Part shown: piece after piece, positions 17,107-26,258 of the stretch
How the letters are laid out: the number at the start of each line of letters is the position of its first letter
How positions within the stretch are numbered: the stretch's first letter is position 1
From: Lautropia mirabilis
GTDB lineage: Bacteria > Pseudomonadota > Gammaproteobacteria > Burkholderiales > Burkholderiaceae_E
NCBI RefSeq assembly: GCF_900637555.1
Contig: NZ_LR134378.1
Location: 320,001-384,000 of the forward strand
Length of the DNA: 64,000 bases
Direction: 5' to 3'
Translations under genes and position numbers: made by a program
The notes under the pieces: generated by a model
What the model was told of the DNA's origin: nothing
The model's database searches: none
Seen by the model: the letters and a program-made list of their open reading frames with translations, nothing else

Positions 17107-17922
17107 TCAGATGCCCCAGACCTGTCCCAGCTCGACATAGCCGGACTGGCCGTCGGCGTGACGCACACGCACGAAGCCGGCATCGTCGGGCTTGTCGTCT
17201 TCCAGCTCGAAGACCACGCCACGGGCGGCCTCGAACCACTGGGGCGCGTCGGCGTTGGGTTCCTGGTAGAGCGGAACGGTGGTGGAAGCCACCACGGTGC
17301 GACGATCGGACAGGTCATCGCGCAGCACCCAGGCGATATCGCCTTCCATGTCACGCACCTTCACCCAGCCCTGCAGCACGGCAATCACCTCCACCGGCAT
17401 GCCGCGCGGCGCCTGATACAGCTTCTTGGCCTTGTCGGACGGGGCGTCGTACATCACCGTGTCGTCGGTGCCGATGGAACGAAAGCGGGCCATGCCCGGA
17501 ATGCGCGAGGGGGGCGGCGCCTTGGTGCTCTTCGGGGCGTTGTTGCTGGCCTTGTCATCATCGCTGGCCGGCCCCAGGGTCTCGCTGGGGTTCATGGGCC
17601 CCTGGGCAGCGGCGCTGCCGGCGGCCGCACGGGTGGCGGCCTTGATGGGCGCAGCCTTGGCGCCGGCCTTGTCGGCGGCAGTGGCAGGCGAGGCGGCCAG
17701 CAGCAGGCTGGCACTCAGCACCGCGGCACTCATGCCGGCCCACAGCGTACCAGACACCTTCCACAGGCTCTGCTGGCGCGTGCCATGCGCATCCGGGCAT
17801 GAATGACCGGCGGCGGTCCCGGCCAGTCGGCCTTGAGCATCATGGGCCTGGCGGGCGGCTGCCCCTCCGGTCGATGGCAGCCCGGCCAGGGCGGCTGCGC
17901 TTCGTGTCTGTCTCGTCTTCAT
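17107..17922 (-). CDS. Secreted protein with two SH3-like domains
   Basis: 271 aa from the ATG at 17922, which follows GAGCAGGCAG. The frame remains open to 18066, so the start is uncertain. A signal sequence (SAAVLSASLLLAASPATA) begins near residue 60, oddly far in, so a later start is possible. After an Ala/Lys linker, two bacterial SH3 units follow: MARFRSIGTDDTVMYDAPS and VVASTTVPLYQEPNADAP. SH3b domains usually bind cell-wall peptides. Similar genes lie between secB and gpsA in some Burkholderiales. The specific role is unknown. Confidence 0.75.
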   Translation of the reverse strand: MKTRQTRSAAALAGLPSTGGAAARQAHDAQGRLAGTAAGHSCPDAHGTRQQSLWKVSGTLWAGMSAAVLSASLLLAASPATAADKAGAKAAPIKAATRAAAGSAAAQGPMNPSETLGPASDDDKASNNAPKSTKAPPPSRIPGMARFRSIGTDDTVMYDAPSDKAKKLYQAPRGMPVEVIAVLQGWVKVRDMEGDIAWVLRDDLSDRRTVVASTTVPLYQEPNADAPQWFEAARGVVFELEDDKPDDAGFVRVRHADGQSGYVELGQVWGI

Positions 17923-18137
17923 CTGCCTGCTCTGTAGCGGCCAGACGCGCCCGGCGCGGCCAGCCGAATCGTTTCTGCCCGAAGCGCCGGAAGCTTCTGG
18001 CGGACGGGGGGCAAGCCACCGTCCGGTCTGCCGCCCGGCACGCGGCAACCCCACACCGTCGGGCAAGGTACGGTCAGGGAACCGTACCCCGGCATGAAGC
18101 GACTGCCCTGCGGGGCAGCCTGCCGCTCAGTGCGTGC

Positions 18138-18650
18138 TCAGTGCGTGGTGCCCGAGGGGTTCTCGGCCTTCTCCAGCTGGGCAGCGCCGTCCTGGTTGGC
18201 GGCACCATCCTGCTGCTGGGCAGCGGCCAGGCGCTGCTGGTAGAGCACTTCGAAGTTGATCTCGGCCAGGTGGATCGGCGGGAAGCCGGAGCGCTGGATC
18301 ACGTCGGCGATGTTGGCGCGCAGGTACGGGTACACCGTGTTGGGGCACACGATGTTCAGCACCACGTCCATCTGGTCTTCGGGGATGTTGCGGATCTCGA
18401 AGATGCCGGCCTGCTTGCCCTCGACCAGGAACACCACACGCTCCTCGTCGATGCGGGTGGTGACGGTGACGGTGATGGTGACCTCGTAGATGCCGTCAGC
18501 CAGCTTCTCGTGGCCGTTGTCGATGGCCACTTCGACCGTGGGCTGGGCCTGTTCCAGGAAGATGTGCGGGGCGTGCGGGATCTCCAGGGACAGATCCTTC
18601 AGGTACATGCGCTGGATCTGGAAGACCGGGTTGCTGTTTTCTTCTGCCAT
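18138..18650 (-). CDS. secB: Protein-export chaperone SecB
   Basis: 170 aa. Holds unfolded precursors and delivers them to SecA for Sec export. Family landmarks present: [14 protein letters not shown] near the start, [13 protein letters not shown], and [24 protein letters not shown] with the downstream INFEVLYQQ. The Gln/Ala-rich tail ([14 protein letters not shown]) is variable in the family. It lies 59 bases after grxC on the same strand. Confidence 0.97.
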   Translation of the reverse strand: MAEENSNPVFQIQRMYLKDLSLEIPHAPHIFLEQAQPTVEVAIDNGHEKLADGIYEVTITVTVTTRIDEERVVFLVEGKQAGIFEIRNIPEDQMDVVLNIVCPNTVYPYLRANIADVIQRSGFPPIHLAEINFEVLYQQRLAAAQQQDGAANQDGAAQLEKAENPSGTTH

Positions 18651-18709
18651 GCTGGGCTCGGTGGTTGGTGTAGGGAAATGGGAAGGGGCTCAGCGCCCCA
18701 TATCCTGAA

Positions 18710-18970
18710 TCATGCCAGCATTGGCGACAGTTTGCCGGCCCGGTCCAGGGCGGCCAGGTCGTCGCTGCCCCCCACGTGCTGGCCGCCGATGAAGATCTGC
18801 GGCACGGTGGTGCGACCGTTGGCGCGCTCGATCATCTCGGGGCGGCGGGAGGGATCCTGGTCGATGAAGATCAGTTCCAGATCGTTCACGCCCCGCTCGC
18901 GCAGCAGGCGCTCGGCGCGGTGGCAGTAGGGGCAGGTGCGCTTGGCATACATCACGACATGTGCGGCCAT
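18710..18970 (-). CDS. grxC: Glutaredoxin 3
   Basis: 86 aa glutathione-dependent thiol oxidoreductase with the dithiol active site CPYC at 13-16. It has the TVPQIFIGGQHVGGSDDL glutathione-binding segment. The start at 18970 has GGAG 8-9 bases upstream and gives the usual family length; the longer frame to 19105 lacks similarity. It sits in the rhodanese-grxC-secB series typical of beta- and gammaproteobacteria. Confidence 0.96.
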   Translation of the reverse strand: MAAHVVMYAKRTCPYCHRAERLLRERGVNDLELIFIDQDPSRRPEMIERANGRTTVPQIFIGGQHVGGSDDLAALDRAGKLSPMLA

Positions 18971-19159
18971 CTCGTTTCTCCGTTCTTCGGGAAGGGATCC
19001 GGGCGGGCGAGACAGGCGGCAGGCCTGCCCCGAAGCCTGCCCGGAAAAGCATGGGAAAGGATTCTTCAGCGCTGATTGTGAACCATCCAGCGCCCGACCA
19101 CGCAACCGCCCGGCCAGCCGGGCGGTGTTTCGTCGGTTTGCCGCATCAGCGACAGGGGC

Positions 19160-19573
19160 TCAGGCCTTGTCCTTGGGGTTGACCAGCGGCAGGCCGGCCT
19201 GCTGCCAGGCATCGATGCCGCCTTCCAGGCTGTAGACTTCGGAGCGGCCCGAGGCCTTCAGGGCCTTGGAAGCCTTGGCCGACTGCACGCCGTTGGCGCA
19301 GACCAGCAGGATGGGCTTGCTGGCGTCCACGCCGGCAGCGAAGGTCTGCACCTTGTCGGGCATGACGTGGCGGGCGCCCGGCAGATGGCCGGCGCGGAAG
19401 TCGCGGTCATCACGCAGATCGGCCACCTGGGCCCCCTTCTGGTTGATGAGCTGGGTGGCTGCAAGTGCGCCCAGGGCCGTGCCGCCGCCCCCGCGGATGG
19501 CCTGCCAGAGCAGCATGCCGCCCGATGCCAGGGCGATGATGATCAGAAAGACATTCTGGCTGATGAAGTTCAC
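19160..19573 (-). CDS. Membrane-anchored rhodanese-like sulfurtransferase
   Basis: 137 aa. One N-terminal membrane helix (residues ~8-26) and a single rhodanese domain. The active-site Cys is in LLVCANGVQSAKAS, with DLRDDRDFRAGHLPGA as the N-terminal signature. The start is GTG at 19573 with GAGGCGGA upstream. It leads the grxC-secB operon, as YibN does in E. coli. A perfect TATAAT lies on this strand at 19602-19607. The substrate is unknown. Confidence 0.9.
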   Translation of the reverse strand: MNFISQNVFLIIIALASGGMLLWQAIRGGGGTALGALAATQLINQKGAQVADLRDDRDFRAGHLPGARHVMPDKVQTFAAGVDASKPILLVCANGVQSAKASKALKASGRSEVYSLEGGIDAWQQAGLPLVNPKDKA

Positions 19574-19601
19574 GGGGTCCGCCTCTGAAAAATAGGCGAG
19601 A

Positions 19602-19607
19602 ATTATA
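19602..19607 (-). promoter_or_regulatory. -10 element for rhodanese-grxC-secB operon
   Basis: TATAAT reading leftward, in the 58-bp gap between the divergent rhodanese and gpmA genes. The sequence 17 bp upstream is a poor -35 (GCGTGA), so only the -10 is supported. Confidence 0.4.
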
Positions 19608-19631
19608 GCTTTCCCGCCTCGGAGTCACGCC

Positions 19632-20393
19632 ATGACCCACAAACTCGTGCTCATCCGCCACGGCGAAAGCCAGTGGAACCTGGAAAACCGCTTCACCGGC
19701 TGGACCGACGTCGATCTGACCGACAATGGTCGCCAGGAAGCCATCCGTGCCGGCCAGCTGCTGAAGCAGGAAGGCTACGATTTCGACCTGTGCTATACGT
19801 CCGTGCTGCGTCGCGCCATCGGCACCCTCTGGACGGTGCTGGGTGAAATGGACCGGATGTGGCTGCCCGTCACGCACAGCTGGCGCCTGAACGAGCGCCA
19901 CTACGGCAACCTGCAGGGCTGGAACAAGGCCGAGACCGCCGAGAAATACGGTGAGGATCAGGTGAAGATTTGGCGTCGCGCCTACGCCATCGCTCCCCCG
20001 CCGCTGGCCGAGGACGATCCCCGTCTGGTCGAGCAGCTCAACAACCCGCGCTATGCCGGCGTGCCGCGCGCCGAGCTGCCCCGCACCGAGTGCCTGAAGG
20101 ACACGGTAGCCCGCGTGCTGCCCTTCTGGAACGAGACCATCGCCCCGTCCATCAAGGCCGGCAAGCGCGTGATCATCGCCGCGCACGGCAACTCGCTGCG
20201 CGCCCTGGTCAAGCACCTGGACGGCATCTCCGACGACGACATCGTCGAGCTGAACATCCCGACGGCCCGCCCGCTGGTCTATGAGCTGGACGACAACCTG
20301 AAGCCCATCCGCCACTACTACCTGGGCAACCAGGCCGAGATCGAGGCCGCCATGGCCGCCGTGGCCAAGCAGGGCAGCGCCAAGAAGGGCTGA
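19632..20393 (+). CDS. gpmA: 2,3-bisphosphoglycerate-dependent phosphoglycerate mutase
   Basis: 253 aa, full length. Interconverts 3- and 2-phosphoglycerate in glycolysis and gluconeogenesis. The catalytic phosphohistidine motif RHGESQWN is at 9-16. The second histidine is in [34 protein letters not shown] and [22 protein letters not shown] are classic dPGM segments. GGAG occurs before the ATG. It is transcribed away from the rhodanese operon and followed by a terminator. Confidence 0.97.
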   Translation: MTHKLVLIRHGESQWNLENRFTGWTDVDLTDNGRQEAIRAGQLLKQEGYDFDLCYTSVLRRAIGTLWTVLGEMDRMWLPVTHSWRLNERHYGNLQGWNKAETAEKYGEDQVKIWRRAYAIAPPPLAEDDPRLVEQLNNPRYAGVPRAELPRTECLKDTVARVLPFWNETIAPSIKAGKRVIIAAHGNSLRALVKHLDGISDDDIVELNIPTARPLVYELDDNLKPIRHYYLGNQAEIEAAMAAVAKQGSAKKG

Positions 20394-20459
20394 TCCCCTG
20401 CTGATCCCCTTCCCCGGGCCGTCCCGTGACGGCCCCGGCCCTGCCTTCAGTCAGGAATT

Positions 20460-20493
20460 CGACACCATCGGTTGCAACCGGTGGTGTCGTTTT
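20460..20493 (+). terminator. Terminator of gpmA
   Basis: CGACACCATCGGT / ACCGGTGGTGTCG stem (one U-G pair) with loop TGCA, followed by TTTT. Confidence 0.8.
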
Positions 20494-20507
20494 GCATTCT
20501 GCGCCGG

Positions 20508-20513
20508 TATACT
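20508..20513 (+). promoter_or_regulatory. -10 element upstream of ctpA
   Basis: TATACT, directly after the gpmA terminator and 190 bases before the ctpA ATG. No good -35 is spaced 16-18 bp upstream, since that stretch lies in the terminator stem. Confidence 0.3.
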
Positions 20514-20702
20514 GAAAGATTCATCGGCGCCGCTTTGGGGAAAGCCCAGGCCCTCCTGCGTCCAGTCCTTTCTCCCGACCGGTGACGAGCATGCAGCCCT
20601 GGCCTGCCGGGTCTGCCCGTTTCTGCTGTCCTGGTGGGAAGCTTCCGCCGGGTGGCCTGCAGCGTTCCTGCAGCATCGCCTGCCAAAAGGATCTCATCCT
20701 TC

Positions 20703-22217
20703 ATGTCCAATCTCAGATCTGCCCGCCTCGTCGGCATCGGTGCCATCGCCGGCATTGCGCTCAGCCTGGGCCTTTCCGCACTGGCCGAACGCGGCAACAC
20801 CGGCCGCAACGTCCTTCCGCTGGACGAGCTTCGCCAGTTCAGCGAAGTCTTCGGCACCATCAAGGCCTACTACGTCGAGCCCGTCAAGGACAACAAGCTG
20901 ATCACCGACGCCATCAGCGGCATGCTCACCGGGCTGGATCCGCACTCGGCCTATCTGGACGAGAACGCCTTCAAGGAACTGCAGGTCAACACCCAGGGTG
21001 AGTTCGGCGGCCTGGGCATCGAGATCGGCACCGAAGACGGCTTCATCAAGGTGGTCTCGCCCATCGAGGGCACCCCGGCCTCCAAGGCCGGCGTCAAGGC
21101 CGGCGACCTGATCATCAAGATCGGCGACACCCCCACCAAGGACATGCGGCTGGAAGAAGCCGTCAAGATGATGCGCGGCAAGCCCAAGAGCCCCATCACC
21201 CTGACGCTGCAGCGCAAGGGCGTGCCCGAGCCCATCGTGCTCACCATCGTGCGCGACATCATCCAGGTGCAGTCGGTTCGCAGCAAGCTGCTGGAACCGG
21301 GCGTGGGCTACATCCGCATCTCGCAGTTCCAGGAACACACCGTCAACAACCTGGTGAATCACCTTGAGCAGCTGGCCAAGCAGAACAACGGCGCGCTCAA
21401 GTCCGTGGTGCTGGACCTGCGCAATGACCCGGGAGGCCTGCTGCACGGCGCCATCGGCGTCTCGGCCGCCTTCCTGCAGCCCGGCATGGAAGTCACCTCC
21501 ACCGACGGCCGCACCGACGACGCCAAACGCAGCTTCTACGCCAGCCCGCAGGACTACATGACGGGCAGCGGCAAGACCGACCGCATCTCCTCGCTGCCGG
21601 CCTGGACCAAGACCGCCAAGATGGTGGTGCTGGTCAACGCAGGTTCGGCCTCGGCCTCCGAGATCGTGGCTGGCGCGCTGCAGGACCACAAGCGCGCCGT
21701 CGTGCTGGGCACGCAGACCTTCGGCAAGGGCTCGGTGCAGACCATCCTGCCGCTGGCCGGCCAGAAGACGGCCATCAAGCTCACCACGGCCCGCTACTAC
21801 ACGCCCAACGGCCGCTCCATCCAGGCCCGGGGCATCGTGCCCGACTATGTGGTCGAGGAGTCGGCTGACGGCGACATCAACGGCTTCCGCATCCGCGAGG
21901 CCGATCTGCAGCGCCACCTGAGCAACGACCGCGACACCACGCCGGAAGTGAAGTCCTCGGCGCCGTCGTCGGCCGACCAGGAACGGCTGAAGAACTACAA
22001 GCCCATCGAGCTGGGCGTGCCGGCCAACGACTTCCAGCTGCAGCAGGCGCTGAACTACCTGAACGGCAAGACCATCCAGAAGGCACCGCCGGTGCAGGGC
22101 GTGGTCGACGGCAAGTCGGTCGACGCGAAGGATGCCGCCGGCAAGGACGCCAAGGGACAGGCTGCCGACCCCAAGGCCAGCGCCCCCCAGACGGACAAGG
22201 CTCCGGCCAGGAAGTAA
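20703..22217 (+). CDS. ctpA: C-terminal processing peptidase (S41)
   Basis: 504 aa periplasmic serine protease that trims the C-termini of envelope proteins. An N-terminal signal/anchor helix (~9-30) is followed by a PDZ domain (~98-180, GLGIEIGTEDGF, GDLIIKIGD). The peptidase domain has nucleophile Ser in NAGSASASEI and catalytic Lys in FGKGSVQTI. The extended Lys/Ala tail is variable. The start at 20703 gives a normal signal sequence; an in-frame GTG at 20634 would extend it without benefit. The moeB-like gene begins four bases after its stop. Confidence 0.94.
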   Translation: MSNLRSARLVGIGAIAGIALSLGLSALAERGNTGRNVLPLDELRQFSEVFGTIKAYYVEPVKDNKLITDAISGMLTGLDPHSAYLDENAFKELQVNTQGEFGGLGIEIGTEDGFIKVVSPIEGTPASKAGVKAGDLIIKIGDTPTKDMRLEEAVKMMRGKPKSPITLTLQRKGVPEPIVLTIVRDIIQVQSVRSKLLEPGVGYIRISQFQEHTVNNLVNHLEQLAKQNNGALKSVVLDLRNDPGGLLHGAIGVSAAFLQPGMEVTSTDGRTDDAKRSFYASPQDYMTGSGKTDRISSLPAWTKTAKMVVLVNAGSASASEIVAGALQDHKRAVVLGTQTFGKGSVQTILPLAGQKTAIKLTTARYYTPNGRSIQARGIVPDYVVEESADGDINGFRIREADLQRHLSNDRDTTPEVKSSAPSSADQERLKNYKPIELGVPANDFQLQQALNYLNGKTIQKAPPVQGVVDGKSVDAKDAAGKDAKGQAADPKASAPQTDKAPARK

Positions 22218-22221
22218 GCCG

Positions 22222-22986
22222 TTGAACGACGACCAGCTGCTGCGCTACAGCCGTCACATCCTGCTGGATGAGATCGGCATCGAGGCCCAGGAACGCCTCC
22301 TGGCCTCGCGCATGCTGGTGGTCGGCGCGGGCGGCCTGGGGTCGCCCGCCGCCCTGTACCTGGCCGCTGCCGGCGTGGGCACGCTGATGCTGGCCGACGA
22401 CGACACGGTGGACCTCACCAACCTGCAGCGGCAGATCCTGCACCGCCAGGATCGCATCGGCATGGCCAAGACGGAATCCGCCCGGCTCACGCTCGCGTCG
22501 CTGAATCCGGACGTGCAGTTCGTGCCGCTGCCCCGGCTGGACACCGACGCGGCGCTGGATGAAGCCGTCTCGCAGGCCGACGTGGTGCTGGACGGCAGCG
22601 ACAACTTCGCCACCCGCCACGCTGTCAATCGCGCCTGCGTGCGCCATGGCAAGCCGCTGGTCTCGGGGGCCGCCATCCGTTTCGACGGCCAGCTGGCCGT
22701 CTTCGACACGCGCCAGCCCACCTCCCCCTGCTATCACTGCCTGTTTCCGGACGGCGAGAACGTGGAAGAAGTGCGCTGCTCGCAGATGGGCGTCTTTGCG
22801 CCGCTCACCGGCATCATCGGCACCATGCAGGCCAGCGAGGCCCTGAAGCTGGCCGGCCAGTTCGGCACGCCCAGCGTGGCCCGCCTGCACCTGCTGGACG
22901 GCCGCACGCTGCATTTCACCGAGATCCGCGTGCCGCGCGACCCGGATTGCCCGGTGTGCGCGCATCGGGCCCATCAGGCCCGATAA
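22222..22986 (+). CDS. moeB: MoeB/ThiF family adenylyltransferase
   Basis: 254 aa E1-like enzyme that adenylates the C-terminal glycine of a sulfur carrier (MoaD or ThiS) for molybdopterin or thiamine synthesis. The ATP site is VVGAGGLGSPAALYLAAAG, with LTNLQRQILH as arginine finger region and DGSDNFATR. Zinc cysteines are in CYHC and CPVC, and EEVRCSQMGVFAPLTG carries the conserved Cys. It begins at TTG (22222), with AGGAAG overlapping the end of ctpA; the longer frame would lie inside ctpA. Sequence alone does not settle MoeB versus ThiF. Confidence 0.88.
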   Translation: MNDDQLLRYSRHILLDEIGIEAQERLLASRMLVVGAGGLGSPAALYLAAAGVGTLMLADDDTVDLTNLQRQILHRQDRIGMAKTESARLTLASLNPDVQFVPLPRLDTDAALDEAVSQADVVLDGSDNFATRHAVNRACVRHGKPLVSGAAIRFDGQLAVFDTRQPTSPCYHCLFPDGENVEEVRCSQMGVFAPLTGIIGTMQASEALKLAGQFGTPSVARLHLLDGRTLHFTEIRVPRDPDCPVCAHRAHQAR

Positions 22987-23008
22987 GTCTTCTCGTGCGG
23001 CTGCGCGC

Positions 23009-23767
23009 TCAATGCGCCAGCAGCCATCCTCCATCCAGCCGCAGCATCGCGCGCTCGGCCAGCAGGCGCTCGGGGCCCTGCACCATCAGCCGCTCGGCCG
23101 TCTGCCGGCCGTAATGTGCTTTCAGGAACTTGAAGGCCTCGCGCATCCGCGAGGGCCGCAGGTGCGTGTCATGCGCATCCGAAGCCACCACGCTGTCCCA
23201 GCCCCGCTCCAGGATGGCCTGGGCGGTGCGAAAGGCCCGACGACCGAACTCGCCAATGACGGCAGCCGCCGTGAGCTGAAACAGGCACCCCTCCTCCACG
23301 AAGGGCACCAGCGCATCCACCTTGCGTATCACGGCCTCGTTGCGCTCGGGGTGGGCCACCATGGGCAGCACCCCCTGGCGCACCAGATAGCGCACGGCAC
23401 CAATGGCATTGGGCGGAATGCGGGTATCGGGAAAATCCAGCAGCATCACCTTCATGCCGTCCCAGCCCCCCACGAAGGGAATCTGCCCTTCGGACAGCAG
23501 CTTGAGCGATTCAGGCTGCAGGCTGACCTCCGACCCCAGGTACAGCTTGACATCAATGGCCTTGGACGCCACCAGCCGCTGAAAGGCCTCGAAACGGGGC
23601 CGCAGATACCCCAATGAATTGTTCCACTGCCCGGCACGGATGTGCGGGGTGAGAACCATCTGCGTGACACCTTCAGCACGCGCCCGGCGAATCAGCCGGA
23701 GCGCGCTCTGCCAGTCCTGTGCACCATCATCGACCGCCGGCAGATAATGGCAATGTACATCTATCAC
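23009..23767 (-). CDS. PHP-family tyrosine-protein phosphatase (CpsB/YwqE type)
   Basis: 252 aa metal-dependent phosphatase expected to dephosphorylate the tyrosine tail of the BY-kinase encoded 19 bases upstream. Metal ligands are visible: HCHYLPAVDDG at 5-15, TPH, GSEV, AHPER and the final DAHD. A Wzc-like kinase paired with a PHP phosphatase is the usual CpsB-CpsD arrangement. The neighbouring flippase and polymerase indicate control of polysaccharide chain export. A second, similar gene lies at 37417. Confidence 0.92.
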   Translation of the reverse strand: MIDVHCHYLPAVDDGAQDWQSALRLIRRARAEGVTQMVLTPHIRAGQWNNSLGYLRPRFEAFQRLVASKAIDVKLYLGSEVSLQPESLKLLSEGQIPFVGGWDGMKVMLLDFPDTRIPPNAIGAVRYLVRQGVLPMVAHPERNEAVIRKVDALVPFVEEGCLFQLTAAAVIGEFGRRAFRTAQAILERGWDSVVASDAHDTHLRPSRMREAFKFLKAHYGRQTAERLMVQGPERLLAERAMLRLDGGWLLAH

Positions 23768-23786
23768 CCTTCATACCTGTCCGCCA

Positions 23787-26063
23787 TCAGGTTGTCTGGG
23801 TATCGGGGGCAACCTGAGTGACTGTTGGAACCGAAGAAGACCTGCTACCGCTGCTGCGCCGCCTTTCCCCGCTACGCCCATAGGCATAGGCGTAATCGTG
23901 ACCGTAACCCGAGCTTTCACCGTAGAAACGGTCGGCCTGAGCGAAGTCGTGAGCGTTGAGCGCAACCCCCAGTACTGGTATACCGGCTTTGTCTATGCGA
24001 TGCAACGCACGACGCGTAACTTGCAGCGGCGTACTGTCAGAACGAGCAACAAAGATCATGCTGGAGGCTGCACGGCCCAGTACAAGTGTGTCAGAAACCA
24101 ACTGCACGGGCGGGCAGTCGATGATGATGGTGTCGAAGTGCTTCTTCAGCTCGGCGATCAGCTTGTCGAAGCGGGAGCTCATCAGCAGGTCCAGCGCATT
24201 GCTGGCAGCGCGGCCTGCCGGCAGCACCCGCAGCGGTGAACTGCGCACGCTCTTGATGCACTGATCCAGCGATGCGCGGCGCGTCAGCAGCTGCACCAGA
24301 CCCGGCGTGCCCGGGGGCAGCCCCATGGCTGCACTCACCGACGGACGCCGCAGGTCGGCATCCAGCAGCAGCACTCGCCGCGTGGTCGCCAGGGCCGCGG
24401 CCAGGTTGCAGGCCACCGCCGTCTTGCCCTCGTCGTCCATGGCCGAACTGATGGCCACGACCTTCATGTCCTTTTCCATGCCGGCCAGTGCCACCGAGGT
24501 GGCCAGCGTGCGGATGGCCTCGGCATAGAGGGAATCGGGCATCAGCGTCTGCATGCGGGCGATCTTTCTCGTGCTCGCCCCCGAGAGCTTCGGAATGGCG
24601 GTGAGCAGCGGCCGGCCCAGCTTGGTCTCCACATCATCGGTGCGGCGCAGCGTGTTGCGGATCTGGTCCATCAGCACGATGGCGAAGAAGCCCACCAGCA
24701 GGCCCAGCAGCGCGCCGATGGCGGTCATCAGCACCAGCTGCGGCTTGACCGGTGAGGTGGGCACCTGGGCCGGGTCCACCAGCCGTGCCGGCGGCTTCAC
24801 GAAGTCGCCGGCGGCCGTCACCTCGCGCAGGCGTCCCAGGAAGGTCTGGTACAGCTGGCGGTTGGTCTGGACCTCCTGCTCCATCTGGCGGGCGGCAATC
24901 TCCTTGCTGCCCAGGTTCTGGTAGGTCTGGCGGGCCGCGGCCAGGCTGGCCGCAATCTGGCGCTCGTTGGCACGTGCCGCTTCCAGCTCGCCACCGATCT
25001 CGCGTCGGGCCGCTTCCACCTGCCGGCGCAGGTCGTCCTGGGCCTGGGTCAGCTCGGAGGCCGCCTTGCGGTACTGCGGGTGCGCCTCGCCCATCTGGCT
25101 GCGCAGCTCGGCCAGGCGCGCCTCGGCACCGCTCTGAAGCTCGCGGGCACGGGCCACGGCCGGATTGTTGGCAATGGCCGGCGTGCCCATCACGCGCCCC
25201 CAGTCACTGCTGGAAGCCTGCTTCTGGGCATCCTGGGCGGCTGCCAGCCGGCCGCGCGCATCGATCAGCCGCTGGTTCAGGATGGAGATCTGCCGATCGG
25301 AACCCTCGTCGCTGTCCCGTGCCACGATGCCGTTGACGCGCCGGTACTCGGCCAGCGCCTGCTCGGAGCGGTCCAGATTGGCCTTGAGCTGCGCCAGCCG
25401 CTCGTTCAGCCACTGGTCGGCCTCACGGGTGGCGGAATAGCGGGCATCCATGTCGGCGCGGATGAAGGCTGCCGGCACCTGGTTGACGATGGCCGCCGCC
25501 AGTTGCGGGTCCTGCGACTGGAACGAGACCTTCACCAGCGGCCGCTGGTGCACCTTCACCACCTTCAGGTGGTCGTGGAAGTAGTTGAGCGCCCGCTCTT
25601 CCAGCTGGTTCTCGGTGGTCGGCTCCTTGGCCGACCAGGCCGCACGGATGTCGGCAATGAGGTTCTGCAGCGGGCCGGAGGCCACGAACTCGGGGCGCGA
25701 CGTGAGGTTCAGGTCACGGATGACGCGCAGCGCCACATCCGAGGTCTCCAGGAACTCGGACGCGCCATCTTCCACCGACACGTTGGCCAGGCCGCCGCCC
25801 ACATCCTGAATGGACACGGGGCCCTTGGTGGACTCGAAGGTGACGGACGAGGTCGCCTCATAGACCGGCGTGGTGCGCAGGCCCACCACCAGGGCGATGA
25901 GGGCCGCCAGCAGCACCGGCACCAGCAGGTGGCGGCGCTCGCGCACGATCAGCCGCCAGTAGTCGACGATGACGGGCGTGCTGTTGGCGGCCTCGGGCAC
26001 CACATGGGTGGTTGACGGGGCCACGTCGAAGGGGGAAAGAAAGGAAGGTGCCACCGGCACCAT
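23787..26063 (-). CDS. Polysaccharide copolymerase / BY-kinase (Wzc-like), copy 1
   Basis: About 758 aa. Inner-membrane protein controlling chain length and export. A Wzz domain follows the first membrane helix (~46-62). A long coiled-coil periplasmic region has GNVR-type features, and the second helix is VLMTAIGALLGLLVGFF. The cytoplasmic kinase has Walker A SSAMDDEGKTA, Walker A' LLLDADLRRP and Walker B IIIDCPP. The tail is Tyr-rich (YGESSGYGHDYAYAYG), the expected autophosphorylation cluster. The start is uncertain: ATG 26063 chosen, but GTG 26087 and TTG 26117 are in frame and none has a clear ribosome binding site. Confidence 0.93.
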   Translation of the reverse strand: MVPVAPSFLSPFDVAPSTTHVVPEAANSTPVIVDYWRLIVRERRHLLVPVLLAALIALVVGLRTTPVYEATSSVTFESTKGPVSIQDVGGGLANVSVEDGASEFLETSDVALRVIRDLNLTSRPEFVASGPLQNLIADIRAAWSAKEPTTENQLEERALNYFHDHLKVVKVHQRPLVKVSFQSQDPQLAAAIVNQVPAAFIRADMDARYSATREADQWLNERLAQLKANLDRSEQALAEYRRVNGIVARDSDEGSDRQISILNQRLIDARGRLAAAQDAQKQASSSDWGRVMGTPAIANNPAVARARELQSGAEARLAELRSQMGEAHPQYRKAASELTQAQDDLRRQVEAARREIGGELEAARANERQIAASLAAARQTYQNLGSKEIAARQMEQEVQTNRQLYQTFLGRLREVTAAGDFVKPPARLVDPAQVPTSPVKPQLVLMTAIGALLGLLVGFFAIVLMDQIRNTLRRTDDVETKLGRPLLTAIPKLSGASTRKIARMQTLMPDSLYAEAIRTLATSVALAGMEKDMKVVAISSAMDDEGKTAVACNLAAALATTRRVLLLDADLRRPSVSAAMGLPPGTPGLVQLLTRRASLDQCIKSVRSSPLRVLPAGRAASNALDLLMSSRFDKLIAELKKHFDTIIIDCPPVQLVSDTLVLGRAASSMIFVARSDSTPLQVTRRALHRIDKAGIPVLGVALNAHDFAQADRFYGESSGYGHDYAYAYGRSGERRRSSGSRSSSVPTVTQVAPDTQTT

Positions 26064-26258
26064 CTGGTTGCGATCAGGATTGTTCACAGTCAGTCGATGC
26101 GGCTGGGGCCGCTCCAAATGAGTATCAGGGTCATCCAGCGGCGGCGCTGCCCCTGCGCCGGCCAGGCCCGGCCCAGGACCGGGTGATGCGGACGCCGAGC
26201 GCCCCCGGTGGAGTGCCCGATGCCGATGTGATGCCTTCGAGGGCCGAACGCATGGCCC

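Noticed and set aside
20634-20702. GTG start for CtpA at 20634
   Set aside because: The extension precedes a normal signal sequence that begins at ATG 20703 and adds no recognisable feature.
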